Shown: positions 53,277 through 60,828 of the stretch, piece after piece
Layout: every line of letters starts with the position of its first letter
How positions within the stretch are numbered: position 1 is the first letter of the stretch
DNA from: Micromonospora polyrhachis
GTDB lineage: Bacteria > Actinomycetota > Actinomycetes > Mycobacteriales > Micromonosporaceae
Length of the DNA stretch: 64,000 bases
Assembly (NCBI RefSeq): GCF_014203835.1
Contig: NZ_JACHJW010000001.1
Location: 2,170,001-2,234,000, forward strand
Direction: 5' to 3'
The notes under the pieces: generated by a model
The model's input: the letters and a program-made list of their open reading frames with translations, nothing else
Told to the model about the DNA's origin: nothing
Databases searched by the model: none
Position numbers and translations under genes: made by a program

Positions 53277-54914
53277 ATGACCGACGCAGCTGCCGACCCC
53301 CACCGGTCGGCCATGGGGGAGGGCACGCCGGGACCAGCCGGCCCGCCGCCAGCCGGCGGACCAACCCCGCCTCCCCACTCCGGGTACGGTCCGTCGTCCG
53401 CCCCGCCCCCACCACCGGGAACCGCCGGCTTCACCTCCCGGTACGGCCTGGTCCGGCCCCGACAGGGCCGCTACCTGGCCGGGGTCTGTGCGGCGATCGG
53501 CCGAGCCACCAACACCGACCCGATCCTGTGGCGGGTACTCCTCGCCGTACTGGGCTTCTTCGGGGGAATCGGCATCCTGGTCTACATCACCGCGTGGCTG
53601 ATCATCCCCGGTGAGGGGGACACCGCGTCCCCGGTGGAGGCGATGCTGGGCCGGGGTCGGTCGAGCACCTCGCCGGTCACAGTGCTCGTCCTCAGCATCC
53701 TCGTCGCGGTGGGCTTCGGCTACGTCGTGACCGACGCGTTCCGGGCCGTCCTGCTCGGTGCGGCGATCCTCATCGGTGGAGCACTTCTGATGAACCGAAA
53801 CAGCAACCGGGACCGGGCCGCCGAAGCGGGGAACCCAGCACCCGTCGACCCGTCCACTGCCCCCGGGCCTGATCCCGTCCAGCCGCAAGCGCCGGTATCG
53901 GCCAGCGAACAGCAGCCACCGGCGGTTCCCTCCCCGCCACACCAGCCGTCCCCGCCACACCAGCCGACCGGGCCACACCAGCCGACCGGGCCGACGACGA
54001 CCGGTTCCTCGGCCGGTCTCGCCACCGAGCCGCTGTCGCCGTACCCCAGCCCACCGTTGCCGACCGAGCCGGCCACTGCGGCAGCGCCAACAGCGCCGCC
54101 GACCCAGGCACTGCCGGGCTGGCCGGTCAGCACCTCACCGGCACCGATGTTCCCGCCGCCAGCGGTCAGCCCTCCGCCGGCCGGACCGCTGCCCCCGGCT
54201 GGCGGATACCGACCGCCTTTCGCGCCGCACGGCCCGTACGCGGCCACCGCCACGTACCCGCCGGCCGCGACGCCCAAGGCTCCCAAGCCGCCCAAACCAC
54301 CGAAGGAACGGTCGCCCCTCGGCGCCGCCACCTTTTCGATGATCTTTGTGGTTCTCGGCCTGCTGGCAGTACTCGACCTCAGCAGCGTCCTCGACGTACC
54401 GCCATCCGCCTACTTCGCGGTGGCGTTGGCCACCATCGGAGTCGGCCTCCTGGTCGGTACGTGGTTCGGTCGGGCTCGCTGGCTCATCGCGCTCGGTCTG
54501 GTGGCCGCCACCGCCCTGGGGATGGCCACCCTCGCCGAGTCCTACGATCGGGTCCGCAACATCGAGGGCGACGTCACCTGGGCCCCGACCAACCCGCGCG
54601 ACCTGGCCAACCGGTACGAGAACAACTTTGGCGACGCGGTACTGGACCTCACCCGGATCGAGTTCACCGGCTCAGAGACCCAGGTGACCGCAGAGGTCAA
54701 TTTGGGCAGTCTGACCGTGCGCGTACCGCCGAACACTGACGTGACGGTTACCGCGAACATCAATGCCGGCGACGCGACGGTCTTCAAAACCCGGTGGAGC
54801 GGTATCAACACCAACCGGCGCGATCTGACCGATCTTGGTCCGGACGGTGCCGGCGGCGGCAAGCTTCGGCTCTTCCTGTACGTCAACGCGGGCAACCTGG
54901 AGGTGACCCGATGA
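53277..54914 (+). CDS. PspC-domain membrane protein with long proline-rich linker
   Basis: A 545-residue protein. It begins with a 45-residue Pro/Gly tail, then a PspC domain (RYGLVRPRQGRYLAGVCAAIGRATNTDPILWRVLLAVLGFFGGIG, one span) and a second span pair. A Pro/Gln/Thr-rich linker of about 190 residues includes HQPSPPHQPTGPHQPTG repeats. Further spans (MIFVVLGLLAVLDLSSVLDVP on) precede a C-terminal beta-rich DUF2154/LiaF-like region, EVNLGSLTVRVPPNTDVTVTANINAGDATVF. LiaF-type proteins inhibit LiaS-type kinases, so this protein is a good candidate to restrain the divergent kinase. ATG 53277; the stop overlaps the next gene. Confidence 0.9.
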   Translation: MTDAAADPHRSAMGEGTPGPAGPPPAGGPTPPPHSGYGPSSAPPPPPGTAGFTSRYGLVRPRQGRYLAGVCAAIGRATNTDPILWRVLLAVLGFFGGIGILVYITAWLIIPGEGDTASPVEAMLGRGRSSTSPVTVLVLSILVAVGFGYVVTDAFRAVLLGAAILIGGALLMNRNSNRDRAAEAGNPAPVDPSTAPGPDPVQPQAPVSASEQQPPAVPSPPHQPSPPHQPTGPHQPTGPTTTGSSAGLATEPLSPYPSPPLPTEPATAAAPTAPPTQALPGWPVSTSPAPMFPPPAVSPPPAGPLPPAGGYRPPFAPHGPYAATATYPPAATPKAPKPPKPPKERSPLGAATFSMIFVVLGLLAVLDLSSVLDVPPSAYFAVALATIGVGLLVGTWFGRARWLIALGLVAATALGMATLAESYDRVRNIEGDVTWAPTNPRDLANRYENNFGDAVLDLTRIEFTGSETQVTAEVNLGSLTVRVPPNTDVTVTANINAGDATVFKTRWSGINTNRRDLTDLGPDGAGGGKLRLFLYVNAGNLEVTR

Positions 54915-55246
54915 AGCCACACCGTACCGACGGGGTGTCCCTCGTGTTCGGACTGCTCTTCCTGGGGCTCGTCGTCTGGTGGTTGCTCGCCCAGATCTTC
55001 GACCTGGCGCTCCCCCCGATCGGCTGGTTCGCTGCCGGCGGGCTGATCCTGCTCGGTGTCCTGGGTCTCCTCGGCGCGCTACGCGCCAACCGGAACCCGC
55101 CACCCGCGCCGCCGGTCCCCGCGTCCGCACTGCCGGCCTCGGTGTCCGCGCCGCACGGGGGCGACGACGACCTGACCGCGCCGATCACCGGTCCGCCGGC
55201 CACCGGCCTGGGCTACGACGGGACGGGCTACGACGGGCGGGGCTGA
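54911..55246 (+). CDS. Small two-span membrane protein
   Basis: A 111-residue protein starting in the ATGA overlap with the PspC gene. Two adjacent spans (LVFGLLFLGLVVWWLLAQIF and WFAAGGLILLGVLGLLGALR) are followed by a 45-residue Pro/Ala/Gly tail ending GLGYDGTGYDGRG. No family function is known to me. Operon position suggests it belongs to the PspC/LiaF-like unit. A frame open back to 54794 is just overlap with the preceding gene. Confidence 0.8.
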   Translation: MKPHRTDGVSLVFGLLFLGLVVWWLLAQIFDLALPPIGWFAAGGLILLGVLGLLGALRANRNPPPAPPVPASALPASVSAPHGGDDDLTAPITGPPATGLGYDGTGYDGRG

Positions 55247-55251
55247 CACGG

Positions 55252-55284
55252 GCATATGCGGCGGGGTCGGAAAGCCGCATATGC
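55252..55284 (+). terminator. Hairpin after the PspC operon
   Basis: GCATATGCGGC (55252-55262) pairs perfectly with GCCGCATATGC (55274-55284) around an 11-base loop, 6 bases after the stop codon. Confidence 0.7.
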
Positions 55285-55291
55285 TGCCCGA

Positions 55292-55309
55292 TGGAGGTTT
55301 CCACCTCCA
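55292..55309. promoter_or_regulatory. 18-base palindrome upstream of psd
   Basis: TGGAGGT (55292-55298) and ACCTCCA (55303-55309) flank TTCC. It lies about 100 bases upstream of the psd start, next to the terminator, where a promoter and operator would be expected. Confidence 0.4.
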
Positions 55310-55405
55310 GCCGGTCCGCGTTGTGGGCGGTGGTGACGACTCCCCTCACGAGAGCCCCCGCCACCACCCACGTCCCACCACGACCTCGCGAGGAGCCCGC
55401 CCGAC

Positions 55406-56659
55406 ATGACGCAGTCCCCCGCCACGCACACCACCGGGGCACCCGGTCCGGTGCGCCTCGGCGAGCGCGCCGCCCGTACCCTCATCGCCGAACTCGCCCG
55501 GCACCAGGCCCCGAAGTCCGCCCTGTTGGTCGGGGTCACCGTGGATTCCTCGGTGCTGGCCTCGGTGTTCGACACCCTGCTGCCCGGCGACGCGGTCACC
55601 GTCGTACCGACGGACCCGCTGGCCGCAGCGGGCCTCCGCGCACACGTCACGGCCCAGGGACAGTGGGTCGCTGACCGGGTACGCGTCGTCGACACCCTGG
55701 CCGAGGCGGACGCGGCGGACGTGGTGGTGGCCGCCGAACCGTTGACCGGTACCGCCGAGGAGGCGCGGGCCACCGTGGAAGGGCTCGCCAAGTACCTGAC
55801 CGAAGGGGCGGTGCTCTCGGTGGCGGTACCCGCCGTGCCGGGACGCACTCCGGGGGCCGCCGCTGAACTCGACCGGCAGGGTGCGCTGTTCGGCGTGGGC
55901 ACCGATCTGGTCCTGCTCAACCAGCCCCCGGTACGGGTGTATCGGCTGCGGTACACCCCGGCCGCCGTGGCGACGGCAGCCCGACTCGCACCGGCCTTCC
56001 GGCCGTCGAGCGTGCCGTTGACCCGCACCATGCACATCGACTCCAACGGGGTCGCGGCAGCCGGCATCGCCCTGGGTGTGGCCGCCCTGACCCGGGTCGT
56101 CCGGCCGAAGTCCAAGCTCTGGCTGTTGCCGGCGCTGGCCGCCGCACCGGTGGCGGCGTTCTTCCGGGACCCGGAGCGGGACGTGCCCGACGACGCGTCA
56201 GCGGTGGTCGCCGCCGCGGACGGCAAGGTGCTGTCGGTGCAGCGGCTGCACGACGAACGCTTCGGTGACGGCGAGTTCCTCCGGATCGCGGTCTTCCTCT
56301 CCGTCCTGGACGTCCACGTCAACCGGGCACCGGTCGCCGGCAAGGTGGTGGACTACTTCGTCGCCGACGGCGGCTTCGCGGCAGCGATGAAGCCGGACGC
56401 GGAACACAACGTGGCCGCGTACACGACCCTGGAAACCGACCACGGCACGGTGGTGGTGGCGCAGCGTACCGGGCTGATCGCCCGACGGATCGTGCACCGC
56501 ACGCCGGTCGGGGCGCTGCTGGCCCGGGGCGAACGGTTCGGGCTGATCCGGTTCGGCTCGCGCACCGACGTCTACCTACCCGCCGACGCGGCGGACCCGC
56601 TGGTGGGGCCCGGCGACCGAGTCGTCGGTGGCTCGTCCGTGATCGCCCGTTGGCGCTGA
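55406..56659 (+). CDS. psd: Phosphatidylserine decarboxylase with N-terminal extra domain
   Basis: A 417-residue precursor of the enzyme making phosphatidylethanolamine. The catalytic part (from about residue 205) is of the short, archaeal-like type: AFFRDPERDVPDDASAVVAAADGKVL, FLSVLDVHVNRAPVAGKVV, and the self-cleavage site RFGSRTDVYLP (Gly384/Ser385), leaving a 33-residue pyruvoyl alpha chain. A span (AAAGIALGVAALTRVV) precedes it. The first 200 residues are not part of usual Psd: an alpha/beta region, ALLVGVTVDSSVLASVF, VTVVPTDPLAAAGLR, ADVVVAAEPLTGT and GAVLSVAVPAVPG, reminiscent of a Rossmann-like methyltransferase without a clear SAM motif. pssA lies convergently downstream. Confidence 0.92.
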   Translation: MTQSPATHTTGAPGPVRLGERAARTLIAELARHQAPKSALLVGVTVDSSVLASVFDTLLPGDAVTVVPTDPLAAAGLRAHVTAQGQWVADRVRVVDTLAEADAADVVVAAEPLTGTAEEARATVEGLAKYLTEGAVLSVAVPAVPGRTPGAAAELDRQGALFGVGTDLVLLNQPPVRVYRLRYTPAAVATAARLAPAFRPSSVPLTRTMHIDSNGVAAAGIALGVAALTRVVRPKSKLWLLPALAAAPVAAFFRDPERDVPDDASAVVAAADGKVLSVQRLHDERFGDGEFLRIAVFLSVLDVHVNRAPVAGKVVDYFVADGGFAAAMKPDAEHNVAAYTTLETDHGTVVVAQRTGLIARRIVHRTPVGALLARGERFGLIRFGSRTDVYLPADAADPLVGPGDRVVGGSSVIARWR

Positions 56660-56692
56660 CCACCGGCCGATGATCAGCCGACGACGATGACG

Positions 56693-56732
56693 AAAGGGCG
56701 GCTCCCGGAGTTCCGGGAGCCGCCCTTTTACT
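56693..56732. terminator. Terminator between psd and pssA
   Basis: AAAGGGCGGCTCCCGG (56693-56708) pairs perfectly with 56713-56728 around AGTT, with T's following on the plus strand. Confidence 0.92.
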
Positions 56733-56747
56733 CGGCCGCTCATTGCT

Positions 56748-56849
56748 CGTTGTTCGTCGGCCGACTGGCCGTCCGTTACTCGGTTGTTCGTCGGCCGACT
56801 GGCCGTCCGTTACTCGGTTGCTCGTCGGCCGACTGGCCGGTCCGTCGGC
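56748..56849. repeat. 34-base tandem repeat, three copies
   Basis: GTTCGTCGGCCGACTGGCCG starts at 56752 and 56786, and with one change (GCTCG) at 56820: an exact 34-base period over three units. It fills the gap between the psd terminator and the pssA stop. Each unit contains the self-complementary CGTCGGCCGACTGGCC core. Confidence 0.9.
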
Positions 56850-56852
56850 TGG

Positions 56853-57884
56853 TTACGCCGCGCGGCCTGGGCCGTGCACGGTGGCACGCTGACGCAGCCA
56901 GAGCAGCGGGCCGCTGACCAGGTAACCCACGACCACCAGCGCGAAGGTGAGCCGGATGTCGACCAGGGCACCGATCACCGGGGCCAGCCAGAGCCACGGC
57001 GGCAGCTTGATCAGCCGGGCCAGCTTGGCGTACGGGAAGCTGGAGACCATCGCGAAGGCCAACAGGCCCACCCCCGCGACCACGGCCTTGCCCGGTACCG
57101 GAAGCCCGATCAGCACGGTGATCGCGAGCACCGCTGCGGCCATCGTGGTCGGGACGCCGCAGAAGAACCGGCCGTCCTTGGGCGAGACGTTGAAGCGAGC
57201 GAGTCGGATCGCGGCGCAGGCGGCTACCAGAGCGGCGGCGACCGCGGCGGCAGCGGTCGACACCGAGCCAGCCAGCGACGCGTAGACGACCACGGGTGCG
57301 GCGAGGCCGAACGAGCACATGTCGGCCAGCGAGTCCATCTGGGCCCCGAATGGACTCGCCACTCCCAGTTTGCGGGCCAGTGCCCCGTCGAGGCCGTCGA
57401 AGACCACACAGGCGATCAGGCAGGCGGCCGCCATGCGGACGTTGCCGTGCATCGCCAGGAAGATGGCGAAGAGGCCGAGCATCAGGCTGGCCACGGTGCA
57501 GGCGTTCACCACCGCGAACTTGATCCGGCGGGCGACGGTACGCTCACCGGGAAGCAGCGGGATGGTCGCGCCGGGGGCGGTCTCCTCCGGCACCGGGCTG
57601 ACGGATCCCACCGCCGGACTGACCGGCATGACAGCCTCGATCTCCGCTTCGGTCAGTCGGTCGACCCGGTACGAATCGGCCGACCAGCGACCACCGGAGT
57701 GGTGGAAGCGCTCGGGCAGCATCTCGTCGGGCACGCCGTCCGATTCCTGATTGCGACGACCGACCCGGACCAGGAGCACCTGCCGGGCGAAGGTTCCACC
57801 CCGACGTAGTTGCCCGGCCCAGCGCCGACCTGCCGGGCGCGGGCTGTCCGTGGTACGACGCCGACGCCAAGGGGTCCTCGGCAC
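56853..57884 (-). CDS. pssA: CDP-diacylglycerol--serine O-phosphatidyltransferase
   Basis: Makes phosphatidylserine from CDP-diacylglycerol and serine; psd next door converts the product. The CDP-alcohol phosphatidyltransferase signature is DGLDGALARKLGVASPFGAQMDSLADM (DG x2 AR x8 G x3 D x3 D). About eight spans follow, and IRLARFNVSPKDGRFFCGVP is typical of PssA. The core begins at an ATG at 57629 (258 residues). I place the start at GTG 57884 because GGAGG lies 5 bases upstream and the interval keeps a coding-like codon bias, giving 343 residues with an unusual basic N-terminus; the start is uncertain. Confidence 0.88.
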   Translation of the reverse strand: MPRTPWRRRRTTDSPRPAGRRWAGQLRRGGTFARQVLLVRVGRRNQESDGVPDEMLPERFHHSGGRWSADSYRVDRLTEAEIEAVMPVSPAVGSVSPVPEETAPGATIPLLPGERTVARRIKFAVVNACTVASLMLGLFAIFLAMHGNVRMAAACLIACVVFDGLDGALARKLGVASPFGAQMDSLADMCSFGLAAPVVVYASLAGSVSTAAAAVAAALVAACAAIRLARFNVSPKDGRFFCGVPTTMAAAVLAITVLIGLPVPGKAVVAGVGLLAFAMVSSFPYAKLARLIKLPPWLWLAPVIGALVDIRLTFALVVVGYLVSGPLLWLRQRATVHGPGRAA

Positions 57885-58151
57885 GTTCTCCTCCATCACC
57901 GGATCGGTCACCTCCACCTTCGCGAAGGCCATCCGGCTCGTCGTGCCAGCCCTGAAAGGTGACCGGCAACCTGTTTTGCGGCCTACACCATCGCACAAAC
58001 GTTGTGCGTTGGCGATAGTCAGCGATTGGACATCCTTCCACAAAGCGCCCGAACCACCCAGAGGGCCTAAACCGACGTAGCTAACCCCTCAACCCCGGCT
58101 CAGCCTCTTCACAGATTTTACCCGGGACATCTATATCGATCAGTCACGTGT
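57885..58151. other. Intergenic region between pssA and a Nudix gene
   Basis: About 270 bases holding the pssA promoter; AT-rich towards 58100-58150. I see no gene, and no clear terminator for genes ending on either side. Confidence 0.5.
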
Positions 58152-59063
58152 CTACTTGCTGCCCAGTTGCCCCAATGCAGCCACTGTGACCTCGGTCAAC
58201 GGAAGGTTCAACGCATCACGGACCGAAAACCATGCCGCCCGCGCGGTGGAGCCACCCGCCGCCTCGGTCACCTTCGGCTCGGTGGGTACGTCGACCGCCA
58301 CCCGGTAGACCGCCCGGACACCGTGCCAGTCGATTGGCACGCCCTCTGGCCCCAGCTCAGCCGGGCTGTACCGGTGCGAGACGCTGAGCAGGTCGGTGAC
58401 CCGACCAAGCTGACCGGACTCCTCCACGAGTTCCCGCAGCAACGCCGCCTCCGGCTGCTCACCGTGATCTGTACCACCGCCGGGAAGATGCCACCGCCCC
58501 GCCCCTGGATACCCGGGTGCGATCAGTGACAGCAGCACCCGATCGGCGGGGTCGGTGGCCAGGCCGTACGCGGCGAACCGCTGTCGCCGACCGGGCGGCA
58601 GCCCGGCCGGCGGGGACCCGGCCAGGTCGGCCTCCGGCAGGGGAACGACAGGTACGCCGAGCAGCTGCGCCGTGAACGGCATCAGTGACAGCCCCGGCAA
58701 CTCAAGCGGCCCCACCCAGGCGATCCGATCGGTCGTACCCTCCCGTTCGTGGCGCAACGTCCCGCCAATCGGGGTGACGTCGTATATCACCCGGTCGGTG
58801 TGCACCACGAGGCTGTCCTGGTACGGCAGTCGAATCACGTCAGCGACGACGTTCCGCAGCCCGCTCACCTCGACTTCGAGGCCGGTCTCCTCGCCGAACT
58901 CGCGTACCACCGTGGTCGCCGGATGCTCTCCGTGGTCGACCCCACCGCCGGGAAGCTGCCACCTACCGGGAAAGGCCACGGTCCGGGCCGCTCGGGCAAG
59001 CAGCACCCGGTCTCCGTCCCGACACAGGCCGTACGCCGCAATCCTCCGCCGCTGTTCGGTCAC
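58152..59063 (-). CDS. Protein with two Nudix hydrolase domains
   Basis: A 303-residue tandem-Nudix protein. Domain 1 (about residues 8-140) carries the Nudix box GGVDHGE with REFGEETGL intact. Domain 2 (about 165-303) carries GGTDHGE with RELVEESGQ, intact except for the last hydrophobic position. Nudix enzymes hydrolyse nucleoside diphosphates linked to another group; the substrate is not predictable. GTG 59063 is preceded by GGGGAG at 6 bases; the frame is open to 59126. The gene just upstream on the same strand is a paralogue, probably a tandem duplication. Confidence 0.9.
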   Translation of the reverse strand: MTEQRRRIAAYGLCRDGDRVLLARAARTVAFPGRWQLPGGGVDHGEHPATTVVREFGEETGLEVEVSGLRNVVADVIRLPYQDSLVVHTDRVIYDVTPIGGTLRHEREGTTDRIAWVGPLELPGLSLMPFTAQLLGVPVVPLPEADLAGSPPAGLPPGRRQRFAAYGLATDPADRVLLSLIAPGYPGAGRWHLPGGGTDHGEQPEAALLRELVEESGQLGRVTDLLSVSHRYSPAELGPEGVPIDWHGVRAVYRVAVDVPTEPKVTEAAGGSTARAAWFSVRDALNLPLTEVTVAALGQLGSK

Positions 59064-59132
59064 CAACCGCTCCCCGTCGCTGTCCCACGTTTCCTGCCCC
59101 CGGCCCATGCTCCATCGGCGGTCCACGCTCCG

Positions 59133-59189
59133 TCGATCATGAACTTATCGTCGGCGGAGGATGCTCTATCCGACAACCTTCATGATCGA
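59133..59189. repeat. Long imperfect inverted repeat between the Nudix genes
   Basis: TCGATCATGAA (59133-59143) pairs with TTCATGATCGA (59179-59189); an inner GTCGG/CCGAC pair extends the stem. It lies between the stop of the upstream Nudix gene and the start of the downstream one and could be a terminator or an operator. Confidence 0.6.
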
Positions 59190-59256
59190 CCCGGGATGGA
59201 CGGGTCATCGAGGCGGGGCAGGGCAGGGCATCGGACTGGGTACCGAACTGGGTGCC

Positions 59257-60204
59257 TCAGGCCAGGCGGGCGGCCTGCACCGCCTCCGCGGTCACCTCGG
59301 TGAGCCGCTCTGCGGGCAGCGCCCCCAACTCGTCCGGGCCGAACCAGCGCGCCTCGCAGGTGGAGCCGCCCACGTCGTACACCATCGGGGGCACCGGCGA
59401 GTCGACCACCACCCGATAGAAGGCGCGTACGCCGTGCCAATCGATCGGGTATCCCTCGGGGCCCAGCGAGGCAGCGTCCCGGTGACTGGCCACGCCGAGC
59501 AACTCGACCAGCCGGCCCCGCTGGCCGGTCTCCTCGACCAGTTCCCGGATCAGCGCCGTGCCCGGCTGCTCGCCGTAGTCCGTACCGCCGCCGGGCAGGT
59601 GCCAGCACCCCGCACCGGGGTAGCCGTCGGAGACCCGGGTCAGCAGCACCCGGCCGTCCGGGTCGGTGGCCACGGCGTACGCCGCGAAGCGCTGCGCCCG
59701 GTGCAGCCCGTCCGGACCGGGCACCGCGTAGAAGGACGGAAAGTCCGGCGCCTCCTCGGGGCAGAGGTCGATCGAACCGGGCGGCAGGCCCAACGCCCGA
59801 GCCGTGAACGGGCGTAGCGGCAGTCCTTTCGCCTCGTCGAGGGTGCACCACTGGACCAGGTCGGTCGGCTGGTCCACCCGCTCGCAGATGGTCCCACCCC
59901 GTACGAAGACGTTGTAGAGCAGCCGATCGGTGTGCAGGGTGATGCCGCGTTCCGGCAGCGCCCGCATGTCGGCCAGGACGTCCCGGAGACCGGAGACGGT
60001 GACGGAGAGCCCGGTCTCGGCGGCGGTCTCACGTACCACGGTGTGGTTGGGGTCCTCGCCGTGGTCGACCGCACCGCCGGGCAGCGACCAGATGCCGGGG
60101 GTGCCGGACCGCGAGGAGGCGCGAACCAGTAGCACCCGGTCCGCCGAATCGGTACAAACTGCATATGCCGCGATCTTGCGAAGTGGCTCTAGTGCTGCTG
60201 TCAC
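59257..60204 (-). CDS. Protein with two Nudix domains, one with an altered Nudix box
   Basis: A 315-residue paralogue of the neighbouring gene. Domain 1 (about residues 8-140) has GAVDHGE but RETAAETGL, so the first Glu of the EE pair that binds catalytic metal is Ala. Domain 2 (about 178-315) has GGTDYGE with RELVEETGQ, intact, like domain 2 of the neighbour. One domain has thus probably become regulatory or structural. The start is GTG 60204, since MTAALEPLRKIAAYAV opens the domain; the frame is open upstream through a hairpin element and into the opposite PspC gene, so that part is not coding. No close ribosome site; possibly leaderless. Confidence 0.88.
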   Translation of the reverse strand: MTAALEPLRKIAAYAVCTDSADRVLLVRASSRSGTPGIWSLPGGAVDHGEDPNHTVVRETAAETGLSVTVSGLRDVLADMRALPERGITLHTDRLLYNVFVRGGTICERVDQPTDLVQWCTLDEAKGLPLRPFTARALGLPPGSIDLCPEEAPDFPSFYAVPGPDGLHRAQRFAAYAVATDPDGRVLLTRVSDGYPGAGCWHLPGGGTDYGEQPGTALIRELVEETGQRGRLVELLGVASHRDAASLGPEGYPIDWHGVRAFYRVVVDSPVPPMVYDVGGSTCEARWFGPDELGALPAERLTEVTAEAVQAARLA

Positions 60205-60305
60205 AGGGCGGAATTCTCCCCGCGCCAGCCAAGCCGACCACGAGAAGAGTCGGATTCCTGACAGTCGATCGGGAAACTGGCGACAGAAGGTTGACATGCG
60301 CCGCC

Positions 60306-60350
60306 AGGAAGGACCCTGCCAAAACAAAAGCGATAGGAAGGGGCTCTTCC
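60306..60350. repeat. Dispersed hairpin element, copy 5 (degenerate)
   Basis: AGGAAGGACCCTGCC (60306-60320) and AGGAAGGGGCTCTTCC (60335-60350) flank AAAACAAAAGCGAT, which is the reverse complement of the copy 1 loop. Arms have several mismatches. It lies between the divergent Nudix and PspC genes, followed by TAACCCC. Confidence 0.75.
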
Positions 60351-60438
60351 TAACCCCGCCGCCAATCAGGGGGCGATCAGGGTCGGACTCCGGGCGGTCA
60401 CCGAGGCAGTCGTCGAGCCGGACGCGGACCGTGGAGAC

Positions 60439-60813
60439 ATGACACAGAGTGCCCCACACCAGCCCCCGTACCGGCAGCTCCGCCGCCCCGTCACCGACCG
60501 CATGGTGGCCGGGGTGGCCAGCGGAGTGGGCCGCTACTTCAACGTCGACCCCACCCTGGTCCGGGTGATCTTCGCCGTAGCCACGGTGCTCACCGGCGGC
60601 CTCGCGCTGCTGGCGTACCCGATCATGTGGTTCGTCATGCCGGAGGAGCCGGCCGACGCTCCCGCCTGGCCGCACCCGGCAGGGGAAGCTACCTGGCCGC
60701 ACCCGGCACCGGCTGGCCAAGCCACCTGGCCCCAGCCGGCAACGGCGGATGCGCCCCCGTGGCAGTCCGACCCGGCGCACCGACAGCCGCCGAGCGCGCC
60801 GCCTACCGCGTGA
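60439..60813 (+). CDS. Small PspC-domain protein
   Basis: A 124-residue protein: PspC domain YRQLRRPVTDRMVAGVASGVGRYFNVDPTLVRVIFAVATVLTGG with one span and a second (LALLAYPIMWFVMP), then a 55-residue Pro/Trp/His tail with repeated EATWPHPAP-type units. PspC proteins are tied to envelope-stress responses; this is the third PspC domain in 10 kb. GGAGAC precedes the ATG at 60439. It ends close to the convergent guaA. Confidence 0.88.
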   Translation: MTQSAPHQPPYRQLRRPVTDRMVAGVASGVGRYFNVDPTLVRVIFAVATVLTGGLALLAYPIMWFVMPEEPADAPAWPHPAGEATWPHPAPAGQATWPQPATADAPPWQSDPAHRQPPSAPPTA

Positions 60814-60828
60814 CCCGGACCGGTGGGA

